Of a DNA stretch of 64,000 nt, positions 22,158 to 35,900 are shown in pieces. The stretch is from Enchytraeus crypticus (taxonomy: Eukaryota; Annelida; Clitellata; Enchytraeida; Enchytraeidae). The stretch lies in the NCBI GenBank assembly GCA_905160935.1, contig CAJHZI010000431.1:2871015-2935014 (forward strand). The letters are read 5' to 3'. The notes under the pieces are model-generated. The model saw nothing but the letters and a program-made list of their open reading frames with translations, ran no database searches and was not told the origin of the DNA. The translations under genes were made by a program, and so were the position numbers. Each line of letters starts with the position of its first letter. Position 1 is the first letter of the stretch.

Positions 22158-23027
22158 TGTGTTTTTATAACTGATACCTCAAATTAATTTTGCAATAAAG
22201 TCGTAAGGAGTTGACCTACGTTTTTGAAATTTACAGAACTTGACCACCGGCCAATGCTACCAAATCTATTAAAACTTCGTTTGAATATCTTCAGTAACGT
22301 GAAAGTTATAGTTTTGCGAATATTAATGGGGTCAGATAAGAAATTTCTAGTACAGGATTACGGACGTGTTACATGCAGCGCAAAATATCTTTATAAAAAT
22401 AATAACGAACACGTAACAAACTTTCAGCTAATGCTATTTTGAATAGCAGTCATATCTTTTCAAAACGACGTAAAATACGTACTGATATGTTGTAAATTGC
22501 CAAAGTTATTGAACTTTTGATGCTTACATTGCAGTAGCTGCGCTCTCATCGTCTTACGGCAGCTGAGCTCTCGCCTAGCACACGTAGGCCCCAAGGACTT
22601 AATGCATGCATTAAAAGTTCAATCACTTTGTCAATCAAGAACTTATCAGTAACTATTTTACGTCGTTTTGAAAAGAAATAATTGCTCTTCAAAATCGTAT
22701 TAGCAGAAATTTTATGTTACTTGTTCACTATTATTATATAGAGATAAGTTTACGCTGCATGTAAGATGCCCGTAATCCTGTACTGGAAATTTCTTATCTC
22801 ACCCCAATCCTATTCGCAAAACTATAACTTTCAAACTAAGAAAGATATTCAGACGAAATTTCTCCATGTTTGGTAAAATTGGCTACTGGTCAAGCAATGT
22901 AAATTTGAAGAACATCGGTCAACTCCGTACAACTTTATTGTAAACGTAATGAGGGGTATCAGTTATAAAAAACACAGTGTATATATACATGTATGTATAT
23001 AGTTACGTATATATGTATATTTATACG

Positions 23028-23064
<37 letters not shown>

Positions 23065-26000
23065 TATTAATTAGCTCTACGTTAAAGGGACACACTGTTA
23101 TTTTTATTATTTTCAGCCACAGACACGCTATACTTCAGAAGCGACGACAGTGACGGTGAACATGAGGATGGGATGAATTCCGGTTATCAGTCCGAGACTG
23201 GAGTGGATAGACTGATTGAGAGAGAAAGAGTTAAAGATAATCCTCTCAGTCATCAGAGCAACAATCAATCATTATACACCGGTATTTAGTCTTCCTAACA
23301 CTGATAAAACAAGGTTTGAATGAGATTTGCTATTTCGATCATTTTTCCGTTAACTTCACTCGGTTAATAGAACTTATTAAAATATTGATATCAGGATTGT
23401 CAAAACTTTTCCAGTTGCTTTCTCCCGTACTGTACAAGTCTCATAAATCTTGGACTTGCCGCTAGCCTACCCGGGTTACAGCAGACGTGTGTTCAAGTCT
23501 CGAATCCTTCGCAATAATCTCCGTTAGTCTAATTACATCATCTGAGGGCTTGTACTTTTAGACTTAATTATGTTACTTGAGTCATCATCACCTAACTTAT
23601 CTATGTTACATGAGTCATCACCTAACTTATCTATGTTACTTGAGTCATCACCTAACTTATCTATGTTACATGAGTCATCACCTGACTCAACTATGTTACA
23701 TGAGTCATCACCTGACTTATCAATGTTACATGAGTCATCACCTAACTTATCTATGTTACTTGAGTCATCACCTAACTTATCTATGTTACATGAGTCATCG
23801 CCTAACTTATCTATGTTACAAGAGTCATCACCTAACCTATCTATGTTACTTGAGTCATCACCTAACTTATCTATGTTACATGAGTCATCACCTAACTTAT
23901 CTATGTTACTTGAGTCATCACCTAACTTATCTATGTTACTTGAGTCATCATCTGACTTATCTATGTTATTTGAGTCATCACCTGACTTATCTATGTTACT
24001 TGAGTCATCACCTGACTTACCTATGTTACATGAGTCATACCTGACTCAACTATGTTACATGAGTCATCACCTGACTTATCAATGTTACATGAGTCATCAC
24101 CAGGTTGGACGAGCTTCCTTTTTATCGTCACAATCTGACAGCCACAGATAGTTACGATATAGTAAATAGCATAACAGTTACAAGCAGCAAATTTTACAGG
24201 TAAAGAAAACGATAATTAATTTAAAAACGGATAATTAATTAGCTAAAATTAAAATCCAAGCATTTTCATAAACAAATTTCATAGACTTCCGTAGCGCTTT
24301 TTGAACTGTCCGAGGCGACGATATCCTATGTGGTGACAGATGTTGTGAAATTAACTCTCCTATTAATTATTACATCGTGCGTTTGATAATTGAGTAGCCT
24401 GTGTTCGCTTTTGTATTTCAAATAAAGGCGTAACTAACCAAGCCATTCCTGTTAAATCTTAATATACAGAAATCATTGTAATTCTCTAAACAGCTTTTAA
24501 TTTTAGATTGATTAAAGTTTCGACAATAATAAAGGTAGTAGTGTGCTGAAGTGATTACTGCTAAAGCTCCACAACACAAATGATTCAAAATTTCTGCAAT
24601 GATAGCAATGCTATTGTACCAAAAGTAATTTTTGCAATAAAAATATCACTTTAACACTAAAACTGTTAACGCTAAGAAATGAAACTTTCGTTGTGGTTGT
24701 TTCGAAGTGGCCGCACGATGAGTTCATATTTTGATTTCTTGTTGAAATCAAAAGTTTTCTTTTTCATGTCATAATATCAACACGGAACGCTAGAATGTTA
24801 CAGTGTTTGACAATAATGTTTAAAAACAGTGACCGGAAAATTAATCTAAATTTAGTTAATTGGTTTGCCGGTTAAACTGTTATAATTCGTAACAAGATGC
24901 TAATTAGTGTTAAGTATGACAGTAACAAATCCAGAACTGTATTCTAAACAAGTGTTAAGATCTGTAATATCAGCAGTTTGCATATATTGATATATAATCT
25001 GTTGCTAAAGTCCTGTTAAAAATCAGTTTTCCGTCTCGAAAGATGTAAATGACTGGAAGATAACCGGATTTGAATCATGCACCTACAAATCAATCTATCA
25101 ACGAGCCGCCGACTCAAACTAAGTAGTAAATATGTTTCCTACAGTTTGCTTCAGGTGAAATAAATACTCTATAGTATTACTTATGAATTCACACGTTTTA
25201 ACGATAACTTTCTGTATATGAATGACATAGACTACACCATTGTATATCGATTTATACTATTATATGAATATTTAGACGGCATAATGGAAGATATAACTGA
25301 GGAGGGTGGGGAGGAAGATGAGTGGGGGGTGACCGGTGGGACCCTATCGCCCTATAAGAGGAGACTGCGGCTTCTCTCAAAAAACATTCATCGTCTCAGA
25401 TACATCAGACAACTGCAGCAGCAGTTTGAACAGAAGCCCGACCCCCCGCTAGACGAGGGGAGTGACCGGCCGGTTATACTAGGTTAGTAGCAACAACAAC
25501 ATCAGCAACAACAATCTCAGCAACAGCAAAACAGCAACAACACATTGGGATGTGTAACTGTCTTCGGTTGTCTGATTGTTATGAAATAGAGGAATATATT
25601 ATTACATTGATTAGTAACAATAACGACATTTAGTCGCTATTGTTAAGTAGCACATAGGTCCTAAAATAAAACTGGTAGGAGTATTCATATTTCATGGAGT
25701 TTTCATTTCATGGAGTTTTCATATTTTCATATTTCGGCAAGAGTATTTATTATTTCGTGCAATGAGACAATGAAGACGACGATGATAATGATGATATACA
25801 GCGTATGCTTTATGTGTACATAAATATATAACATTTTTAACCCTGTTGTGTCCGGGTTGCTGAAGAATAGACTAGCCGTGGACTGCACAGTCTGCACGTG
25901 TCGTAAAAGTCGAGTATCTGTCGACAAAGCACAAGCATCTAAATCATCGTCAGAAAGAGCATTCAATCGGTGAGCGCGAAGGCCTAAAAAGTGCTACAAA

Positions 26001-27879
26001 ATTATCTACAACGAACAGAAAAGTTTCATCCCAGTAGACTAGTTAAACTATGCTTCAATGGATGATGATGATGATTAGTGTATTACATTGTAAGTGTGTG
26101 ATTGCGAATTGTAAGTGTGTGATTGCGAATTGGAGACAGTATCTGTGTATCACTTTATTACATAGAATCTGAGTGTTTATTTGATTTCAGACAGTGAGGA
26201 TAAGAGGCGACAAAGAGATAACATAAAGAGTGTTCTCTCTGATATGATCCGCAACGTCATGTTACAGCTACAGGGTAAAAAAGCTACTGTCCTACAAAAC
26301 TTCTTTCCTATAATGATAAAAATGTTAAAACCAAGTATATTCTCAGTTACTAGTTCAGTAACATGCTATTGACGGTTAGAGCACTGGTTTTGAAGCATCT
26401 TCTTACTGATCCACTATCGAACAACATGCCAACAAGCCACCGGCATAGCTACTATGATACACGGCCATTTTTTATACCTTTAGCACCCATAGTCGTACTC
26501 TAGTCTTAGCTACATTGATTGATTGAAACTTCCATTTGCAGATAGCACTGTTTGAGCCTCTGCCATGTATGACCAATGTAGTGTCAGACTGTTTGATACC
26601 CTGTGTTTCTGGGAATTTTTTATTTTATATCTTTCATATGTTTAGATGTCTATTTCTGTATGTAGTTGTCAGTGATTTAGCGTTGATGCTGAAATAAACA
26701 CATATCTCTCTCTCTCTCTCTGTCAGACTAATGGAATCTTTGTAATAATGTGCGTATATCGCGTGTTCAATAGAGTGTAACAACACCTTTAATACACAGG
26801 TGGCCCTGCCGTCAGGCAGCAGAACGACGATACCGAGGAGAGAACCTCGACCGTTGAGTCAGATGAGCAGCAGTGTAAAGAAGTGCTACGACAGTGTGTA
26901 CCACATCTCTGTACATCTGTACAAGAGGTAACCTATTTGATATAGCTATTAGTGTTACCTCTGTACAAGAGGTAACCTATTTGATATAGCCATTAGTATT
27001 ACGTCTGTACAAGAGGTAACTTGCTTGATATAGCTATTAGTGTTACCTCCTGTAGGAGGTAACACTATATTAGGTAGAGAGAGGTAACCTATATTAGTTT
27101 AGAGAGAGGTAACCTATTCGATTTAGCTGTTAATGTTACCTCTGTACAGGAGGTAACCTATTTGATATAGCTATTAGTCAAATTTGAAATTTTTACTCTA
27201 TTATCTTGAAATCGATGCTTTGTACTTCAAATCTTCGACTTATACAGGCACCTAACGCTATTTTAATGTATATTTCCTGTTGTTGCCTTTCGGCCACACG
27301 TTTTATCTTGTCATATATTATATCATGCAGGACATTGAACCGACTGTGAATCCTGTCATACCATTCGGTATTGATTACCGGAACCTCAGCCTGAACGAGT
27401 ACATCAATCAATTGTCTGCTTCAATTTTATCTATGGTAAGTGCAGACGCTGCACATCAACTCAATCATTTGTTTTGACAATAAATAAATGTATTCATTTA
27501 CTACATTAACGTAAAATTGCCTTTCACTGTAAAGTTTAACTATATATTGTGCATACTGTATGCTTATGCAAAGCGTTATATGGTGTATAAAGGGTCACAC
27601 ATTGAGTTCATGGAATAACGCTGTGAGCATTATATACCGTGTTAATTAAACCTTATGAATGAGCTCATGGTTTCAAAGAAAATAAATATACTGAAATCCA
27701 AGTTTTTGACCACAGTAATTTAGGTTTTTAAGCTATATGATCAATTTCTGGATTAAAATATAAGCCAATAACAAATATTAAAATAAAAATAAAAATAATT
27801 CCTTTGATCCGTGAAATCTATTTATAATCGAGACTTGGAAGAAGGTTGACAATTCTGTATTGAAATAAACGTAGTTCTT

Positions 27880-27932
<53 letters not shown>

Positions 27933-30900
27933 CTGTGCTTACGGAGCAACCGGGCCACCCACTTTAGCACTTATCGGTTCTCACTTTAGCAATTATCGGT
28001 TCTCGCTTTAGCACTTATCGGTTCTATGTCTGATATATTCACATATTCACGCAGATCATAGAAGAACCAGTGGAGATAGAGGATGAGGACGTGCCTAACA
28101 ATTCACAGGATAACTTGTCAGTTGATCGCGGTAGTGTTCAATTTATTTATTTGTTTCAAGCTGTCACAGTTTGCCGCTGTTCAAGTTATTTAAATTTGTC
28201 ACCGCATACCATTACAAAGATCACATAAGAACTTAGTCAGTACAGATAGTATGAGACATATTCACAAAAATGTAGTGAACCAGCAAAATCAGGCTATGTA
28301 GACAGTATTTATATATTCAGTTACTGGTACTATAAAATCATTGATTTTAAAGAGTTAAAAGTTCTTGGTAAATTAGGCAAAAATGCTAATTAAGAATAAA
28401 AACAAATATGGTATCAATCAAGGATAAATTGAGGATAAAAAATGTTGCGCTATAGACAAGGAAACGTTTTAACAGTTTAAAAATTTAAACACCGCAATGG
28501 AGAGTCACTTCGCGTGTAGCCTAATATTTCTTATATTGTTTTGACAATTGTACGCTATGTATCGCTATTTTGCCTTTAGATGCATTAGGTTTTGTTTTCT
28601 CTTCTACCACCAATTAATGAAGGCAATTAATAGTAGTAAACTTAGAGATATAGATTATCATTTCGTACTCCCACTTAAATCTGTACAAACTATGAGTGAC
28701 AAAAGTTGTATCATGATGATGCTCTACAGAGATTCCTACTAAATTTAGGTTGAAATTAATGTACATGTACATATGCTACGCAACATTGATCTTCATAGTC
28801 ATAGCTTCTAAATGATGTTGACTCAGTTTTCCTTTAATATAATTTATCAAATATACTTTACCACCTGTGTTGCGTGAGGGTTGCTGAAGAATAGACCAAC
28901 CGTGGATTAATGTGTCGTAAAAGGCGTCAAAGCACTAAGATCCAAATCTGCGTCAGAAAAGGCACTAGGTTGGTGAGCATCTGAGTTCCAGAACTGGCTA
29001 CAAATTTCTAATCGCGACCCTAGCTAAACTGCGATTTAAGGGAAGATGACGATGATGGTCAGTTATACTTTACAATTACTTCTATTACGCTACAAATATC
29101 TCTATTACAATGCAATGCAATTCTTTATTGAGTGCAGAGGATTTTAATGGTTTTTTTTACTAACTAACTAAGTAACTAACCAAGTAACTTGCCTTCATCC
29201 ATTCACTGCAATGAATTGAACTGTGTTATTTGCCTCTTTTAACTCTGTAAGATTTCTGAGTTGTGTCAGACATTGATCATTAAAATAAACGAATACTTTG
29301 CTATGGTATGTTATAAACCACATATAATAATAATAATAATAAAGGTTTAACGTCCTTTTCCTCATTCAAGGACGATTTCAGGGACGTAATAAATAACATT
29401 ACTTGTTATTGAAATAAACCAGTTGATCTTCAGTCTTCACTCGGTGGACCCTACGATGACGTGGACCATTTCGAGAGACCTTGGTCGCTCAGCGGATCGT
29501 TCAGGGGCACTCTGGTGCTGGGGCAGCGCATACCTAATGTGCCGTATGATAAAAGACTCGAGGGCCTGTCACAGGACGAGGAGGGCGGGGCTATATATCT
29601 ACCAGAGGCCGAGGCGGGGCTAGAGGGCTATGAACCGAGAGAGCTGGATCGGATCAGGTCTATTATCTTAATTAAATGCTTTCATCGTGTAAATACTGAA
29701 TCACTTATTAAAATGTAAATGTGTGTATATGTCTCGAAGTCACTGTCGTGTCTTCCAGACATGATACTTAGTTACTATCGTTGAGCTAGGCTTCAGCTTT
29801 AGCTTTTTAAATAACGATCACTCCATAAATCAGTTGACGATTTTTCACATTTATTCAAATTTACTAATTGTTGCCTCCAGGCGATGGGTAAACAGGATTG
29901 TTTTCTCAGGGAATGACGCTCCTGCCCAATTAATGTTAGTCGAAGCTGAGGAAGGCATAGGAGGCACACCTCATCAAAAGCAGAATCCCTCAAGAATAAT
30001 GGTATATCAAAGGATTGTTATAAATAAGTAATTTATAGACCCACTCGTATGTGGACATGAAGAGAAAGACGGAAGATAGAGATGAGTAGAGGCGTTATAT
30101 ACCATGGACCTGCCAGTAGGCAGTGCACTAAGAGAGAGAGAGCCCCCATACATCTTTTTATTTATAAAAACAAATCGAATGTTCGTTCATTCGTTAAAAC
30201 GCAAATTAGCGGTATTAGAACTTTATAAGTATAATCTAGTATTTGTCCAATATTCGCTCAAAGATACCAACTTTTGCAGAAACATATTTCCGGGATCTAT
30301 ACGCAATCAATACGGACAATACTACAATCCATACTTCGATTGCAATAAGTTAAAAAGAGCGGTATAGTAATTGATTGATTTAATTATCGGTCATTGACCA
30401 AATTATCATTGATTGATTTAATTATCAGTGATTGATTTAATTATCGGTGATTGATTTAATTATCAGTGATTGATTTAATTATCAGTGGTTGACTTAATTA
30501 TCAGTGATTGATTTAGTTATCAGTGATTGATTTAATCATAGTGATTGATTTAATTATCAGTGATTGATTTAATTATCATTGATTGATTTCATTATCAGTG
30601 ATTGATTTAGTTATAGTGATTGATTGAGTTATAGTCATTGACATAGTTATAGTGGTTGATTGAGTAAACAGTGATTGATTTAGTTATAGTGACTGATTTA
30701 TTTAATTATCAGTGATCGATGTAATTATACTACTCTTATATACAGTTAATGGTTGAGATTGATAATAATTAAATTTTACTATTGAATAACGCATGGATAG
30801 ATTTATGATGTGAGTACAGTGAGTTACGGAGTACAATTGATTAACGGACGAATAGATTTATGATGTGAGTACAGAGAGAACACAGGTACTAAGTACTTTT

Positions 30901-32892
30901 GATTAACGCATGGATAGATTTATGATGTGAGTACAGTGAGTTACGGAGTACAATTGATTAACGGATGGATAGATTTATGATGTGAGTACAGTGAGGACAC
31001 AGTTACAGAGAACAGTGACGAGTCAGACAAAGAGACAGACAGCGATATGGAGAGTGATACAGACAAGCGGACACAGAAATACACAGATATGCCTCTAGCG
31101 AGCTACCCTACATCACTTCTATCGAAGAGTCTCTCGCAACTCCAGGTGGAGTCTTATTTTTTATTGTGAAGTTCAATTTCTCAATAAAACAGTTGTCGTA
31201 AACTGTTTAAACTTAAATTACACGGTAAATTTAAGTTAAATGTTAAGAACTGGTCACTCCCGTGTCGTGTCCGGGTTGCTTGAAGAATTGATCAACCGCT
31301 GACTGCATGTGTCGTAGAAGGTAACTAAAGCACTAAGATCCATACCAACCTCAGAAAGAGCATTCGGTTGGTGAGCTCCAAGGCTCCAGAATTTGCTACA
31401 CAAATTTAAACGAATGGATAAGTCTCAAATAGGGAATTGGCTGATGATATGATATAGGACAGAGAGGATTTGTGACAGTCTATTCGTATCCCGACCCTAG
31501 GTAAACTGGAATTCAAGTGAAGAAGAAGATGATGATGATGATGTTAAGAACTGGTCACATGGAGATATATTCACGTAGTATATTTTACACAATGCCTAAT
31601 TTCAGATAATCCTAACCAACTCGTAATATTTGTCTTTTCACTGGAAGCCTGATTGAGCTTGGTCAAATTTTGAATAATGGCATATCTATATGAATATTTG
31701 ACTTATCTAATTAGTTACTGCTTCTTAACTGCTGACTAATTGATTTTTTAAACTATCACCGGATGATAGTTGATAGTGACTGATTAATTGATTAACTATC
31801 ATTGGCGCTGCCTTTTATCTTCTGATAAAAATCAATAATAATAATAATTGACTGATGAATTGTTTAGTTGATGGCTAGATTGATTAATTGGCATACTGAA
31901 TCAATGAACTGTCTGAATGCTGATTATTTGCTTGATTGATTGATCGATCGATTGATATATTAATATATAAAATAGATATATTGATAGATTGATTTATATA
32001 CTTATATATTGATAGAGCTGCATAAGGTATGGAAAAGGCATAGACTTTGTGAAGGGATTAACTTGTTGATCTAAGGAGTGCTCTTATGGAGCGCGAAAGC
32101 AGACTTTGAGTATTTATCTGTACCTTGAATCTGCCACTTGGCAGTTTACTGAAGAAGAGATATTTAAAGTTTGATTATTTAATGAGTTATTTATTTACTG
32201 GCTTGACTGATTAATGGATTAAAAGATTGATTGATTGACGGATTAATTAATTAATTGATTGATTTGACTGACAGCTGTCAGCAGATGAGAGTTGTTCGGG
32301 CACTGACGTGGAGGAGGGAGAGCCGAGGTTCATTAGCCCCCCAGACAGTGTCAAGGTCATTTGTGGTCAGAGCCTCAAGGTCGATTGCAGAGTTCAAGGG
32401 TCACGCCCCATTGGTATTTGTTTATTACATTTTAATGCAGTATTTCAACATTCATTCTCCAAAGTTGAGGAAGCATGGCGATAACGGTGTAATTTTGAAA
32501 ATGTCATACTATGTAATAAAAGAGTCTAAAAGTAATATATATTCGGTGTCAATGAAGTTTGTTACAACTATTAATATTTAATATATAATATTAATATATA
32601 ATATATATATATATATATATAATATAGTATTAAATATATAGAATATATTATATATAATATATAATATTAATATTAATATATAATATATAATATTTTAATA
32701 TTTTGATCAAATCTGGTGGTTATATGTTGAAATTGGTTCTATAGATGCTCCGAAAACTTTGTAATAATAACATTTCGAGTTTGTCGAAGTTATTGCGATT
32801 TCAATGGGGGATTGCTTTTATGTCCCAGTCCCTCTCTCTATCTCTCGTTTTCTCTCTCTATCTCTCGTTTTCTCTCTCTCTCTCTCTTTCAC

Positions 32893-32982
<90 letters not shown>

Positions 32983-35900
32983 CTCTATATATATATATAT
33001 ATATACATGTATATACATACATATGACGTCTTGATTTTCTATACGGTATTTTATATCTATAAATGTACATTACATCTTGTATATCAGACTGAATTTAAAC
33101 GGTTCCTCTATCGAATAGATCAATAGTTTTATCGATTAATTGATTGGCGCAGATGTGTTTTGGTATCGTGACTCGACGAGGTTGCTACAGCTGGATGGAG
33201 AGAAGTACCTGATAACTCGCAGAGGTCACGTGTACTCACTGGAGTTCACGGAACCGGACCTCCAGGACTCCGGACTCTATCTATGTATAGCCGTCAATGA
33301 ACACGGACACTGTCAGCATAGATTCGTCGTCAATGTGTACCAGACAGGTTCCTGTCAATTCTCTTCTGCGAATCTCTCATGTATTAATCAATCAATTAGA
33401 GATCAGAGATATCAACGGTTGGGAAAATTTAAGGTTCTATGGCGATAGCACGTTGATTACTGCATTAGATTGAATAAGTTATTGTACAACTCTCTCTTCT
33501 CTCTTCAGTGCACTGCCAAGTGGCAGGTTCAAGGTACATATTCACACTCAAAGTCTGCTTTCTCGCTCCATAAGAGCACTCCTTAGATCAACAAGTTAAT
33601 CCCTTCACAAAGTCTATGCCTTATCCATACCTTATGTAACCTATAGCTTGGGAAAAATATGGCTTCTGAGTTGGTTTCCCGTTGCCTTCCTCAGCTAGGT
33701 GGATTAATTGCCATTTAATCCTGGGGGAAAATATTTCATGGTGAGGTGGGTCCCCTCTTACCATCCTCAGCTCCTGCCTTTAGTCGCCTCTTACGTACAC
33801 GCGGCAGATTGTTTGCGGTTGCCCTATTCTGCAGTGGTCCAACCACACCCGAGCACAACACGGGACAATTGTACAACTATAATATATTATATCATCAGTT
33901 CAAAAGTAATGTATTGCTTCAGAGTAGACTTAGCATATTGTTTTATGTCTTTAGTTTAGGTCTTATATTTATTTCGGTCTAATCATTTCGGTGTTCCTTA
34001 GAACCCCGAAATGTTAATGATTCACAGAATAATGAACAAAATGAAAACATTTTCAGAGAATCTATTTATATAATCACAGAATAATGCGAATTCAATCAAT
34101 TTATAGATTATTAATTTTTGGCTCATAATATATAGATAGTTCATTTTGAACACTACGGGGCCATTCTCTCTTGTTCAGTTCATTATTTATTTTAATAAAG
34201 CGGTTAACTTTTCTATCAAGTAATAGCTTGCACTTTGATGACACTTTTAATTTAATATATATATATATATAAATAATATATAATATATAATAGATCGTCA
34301 AAAATTGATATATAATAGATAGAATAGAATTAATATATAATAGATCGTCAAAAATTGAGTTAGGCTCGTTCGATTTCCGAAAGCACCGTCTTTACTATAG
34401 TTCGAAGTTTTGCTTATTTCTTGTTATTTGGTTCGTTAATGGTCACAAGAGTGCAGATAACATGCGCTAATTTTTTAGCGTATGTCGCACTAGTTCAATT
34501 ATAATCATTGATCAAACGAGTGTGGACGGAATTCTTTTTAAAGGAATTCGGCCGACTGGTAGGTTTTATTCGCCCGAAATATTAATGTTAAGCATGCGTT
34601 AATTAGATTTTTATAATAATAAGTCGCTTGTGATTGATTATAGATGAGAGTGACACGCAACTACAAGATCGAAAGGAGAATTTAAATTCTGTAAATAACA
34701 GCAGCATTCTCTATGACCAACTGAAACAGATAAAATCTTCAGATAATCATAATAAATCTGTCGATATAAAAAAGACTGATGAGAAACGAGATGAGTCACG
34801 TGACTCGACACGTAATGAACCACGTGACTCGTCACTTGATGGGTCACGTGATGAGTCACGTGATGAGTCTCGTGACTCGTCACGTGATGGGTCACGTGAT
34901 GAGTCACGTGATGGGTCGCGTGATCTTAAAACATCATCGAATAGCAGGAGAAAGAAAGATTTATTCGTAACTTCTGCTGAAATCAAAAAAGAAGCAGAGT
35001 CTGCTGGTCGGCCCTCAGTTAACGGCGTCACAGCGACAATTCTCTCAGCAGAAATCGTCTCCTCCGTGAATGACTTTGGCAGAGACGACACGTCCGAAGT
35101 CAGTAGTGTTGCAGCCGAAACCGGAAGTCCGAGTGTCAGAAATGCGGAAATCGATGATGAATGTTGCACCACGAGCGATGAATTAATGGTCGATAAATCA
35201 ATATCCGATCAATTGATTATCGATCAATCAGATCGAAATTTATCATTAAAATCAGAATGTAGAAAATCTCCAGAATTAGACCTTAAGAATTCTGATCAGA
35301 AGATTCCTGGAGAGAGAGCGGAAGAAGTTAAAATGGTATCCACGTCCTTTATGAACAGTGATCCGGTGGCGCAAGGGGGATTTGGAAAAGCTGAAGATGG
35401 AAACGATTATTCTGGAAACAGCTGCAACAACAAGAGAGGTGAAGAGGCATCAGGGACGATGACGACGATTGGTTCAAAGAATAACCATGTTAAGATCAAA
35501 GGTTTGTGAGACACAGCTTTTTCATTCGCCTATGTACCTTCTTTTCAATGGTGTTTTCTTTATTTCGTAGTAAAAAGAGAAAACAACGGTAGGTTGAACA
35601 TACCTTTTCACCTTCAAAGGAACTTTCGGAATCCTTGGTATAATTGGATTGATATAATTGAATTGATATGACTGGATGTAATCAATCGGAGGCGAACCCA
35701 GATTCAAATTTTCATCAAATATACTAGGAACTCAGCACAAATATAGGCCCTCATCGATCTCATTTTATTCACTGCACTTATCGATTGATTGATTGTTTAT
35801 CACGGTTTCCTCATGCATAGCATCGATTAATACAATAGCTTCATCATACCAAGAAATATTAAATTTTTGTTAACTTCAAGAGAGTACTTATTTTATGAGA

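Noticed and set aside
23570-24151. 193-codon frame of ten-residue repeats ([10 protein letters not shown])
   Set aside because: Product of a 30-bp intronic minisatellite; a second frame is also open and there is no fitting splice phase with neighbours.
30271-30361. Candidate exon encoding [20 protein letters not shown]
   Set aside because: Good acceptor (acttttgcag), but it needs phase 2 in and leaves phase 0 at a poor donor (gtatag). The direct exon 11 to 12 join is simpler; kept only as a possibility.
34638-34907. Minus-strand THHV-repeat frame
   Set aside because: Mirror of the palindromic CACGTGA coding repeat in exon 15.
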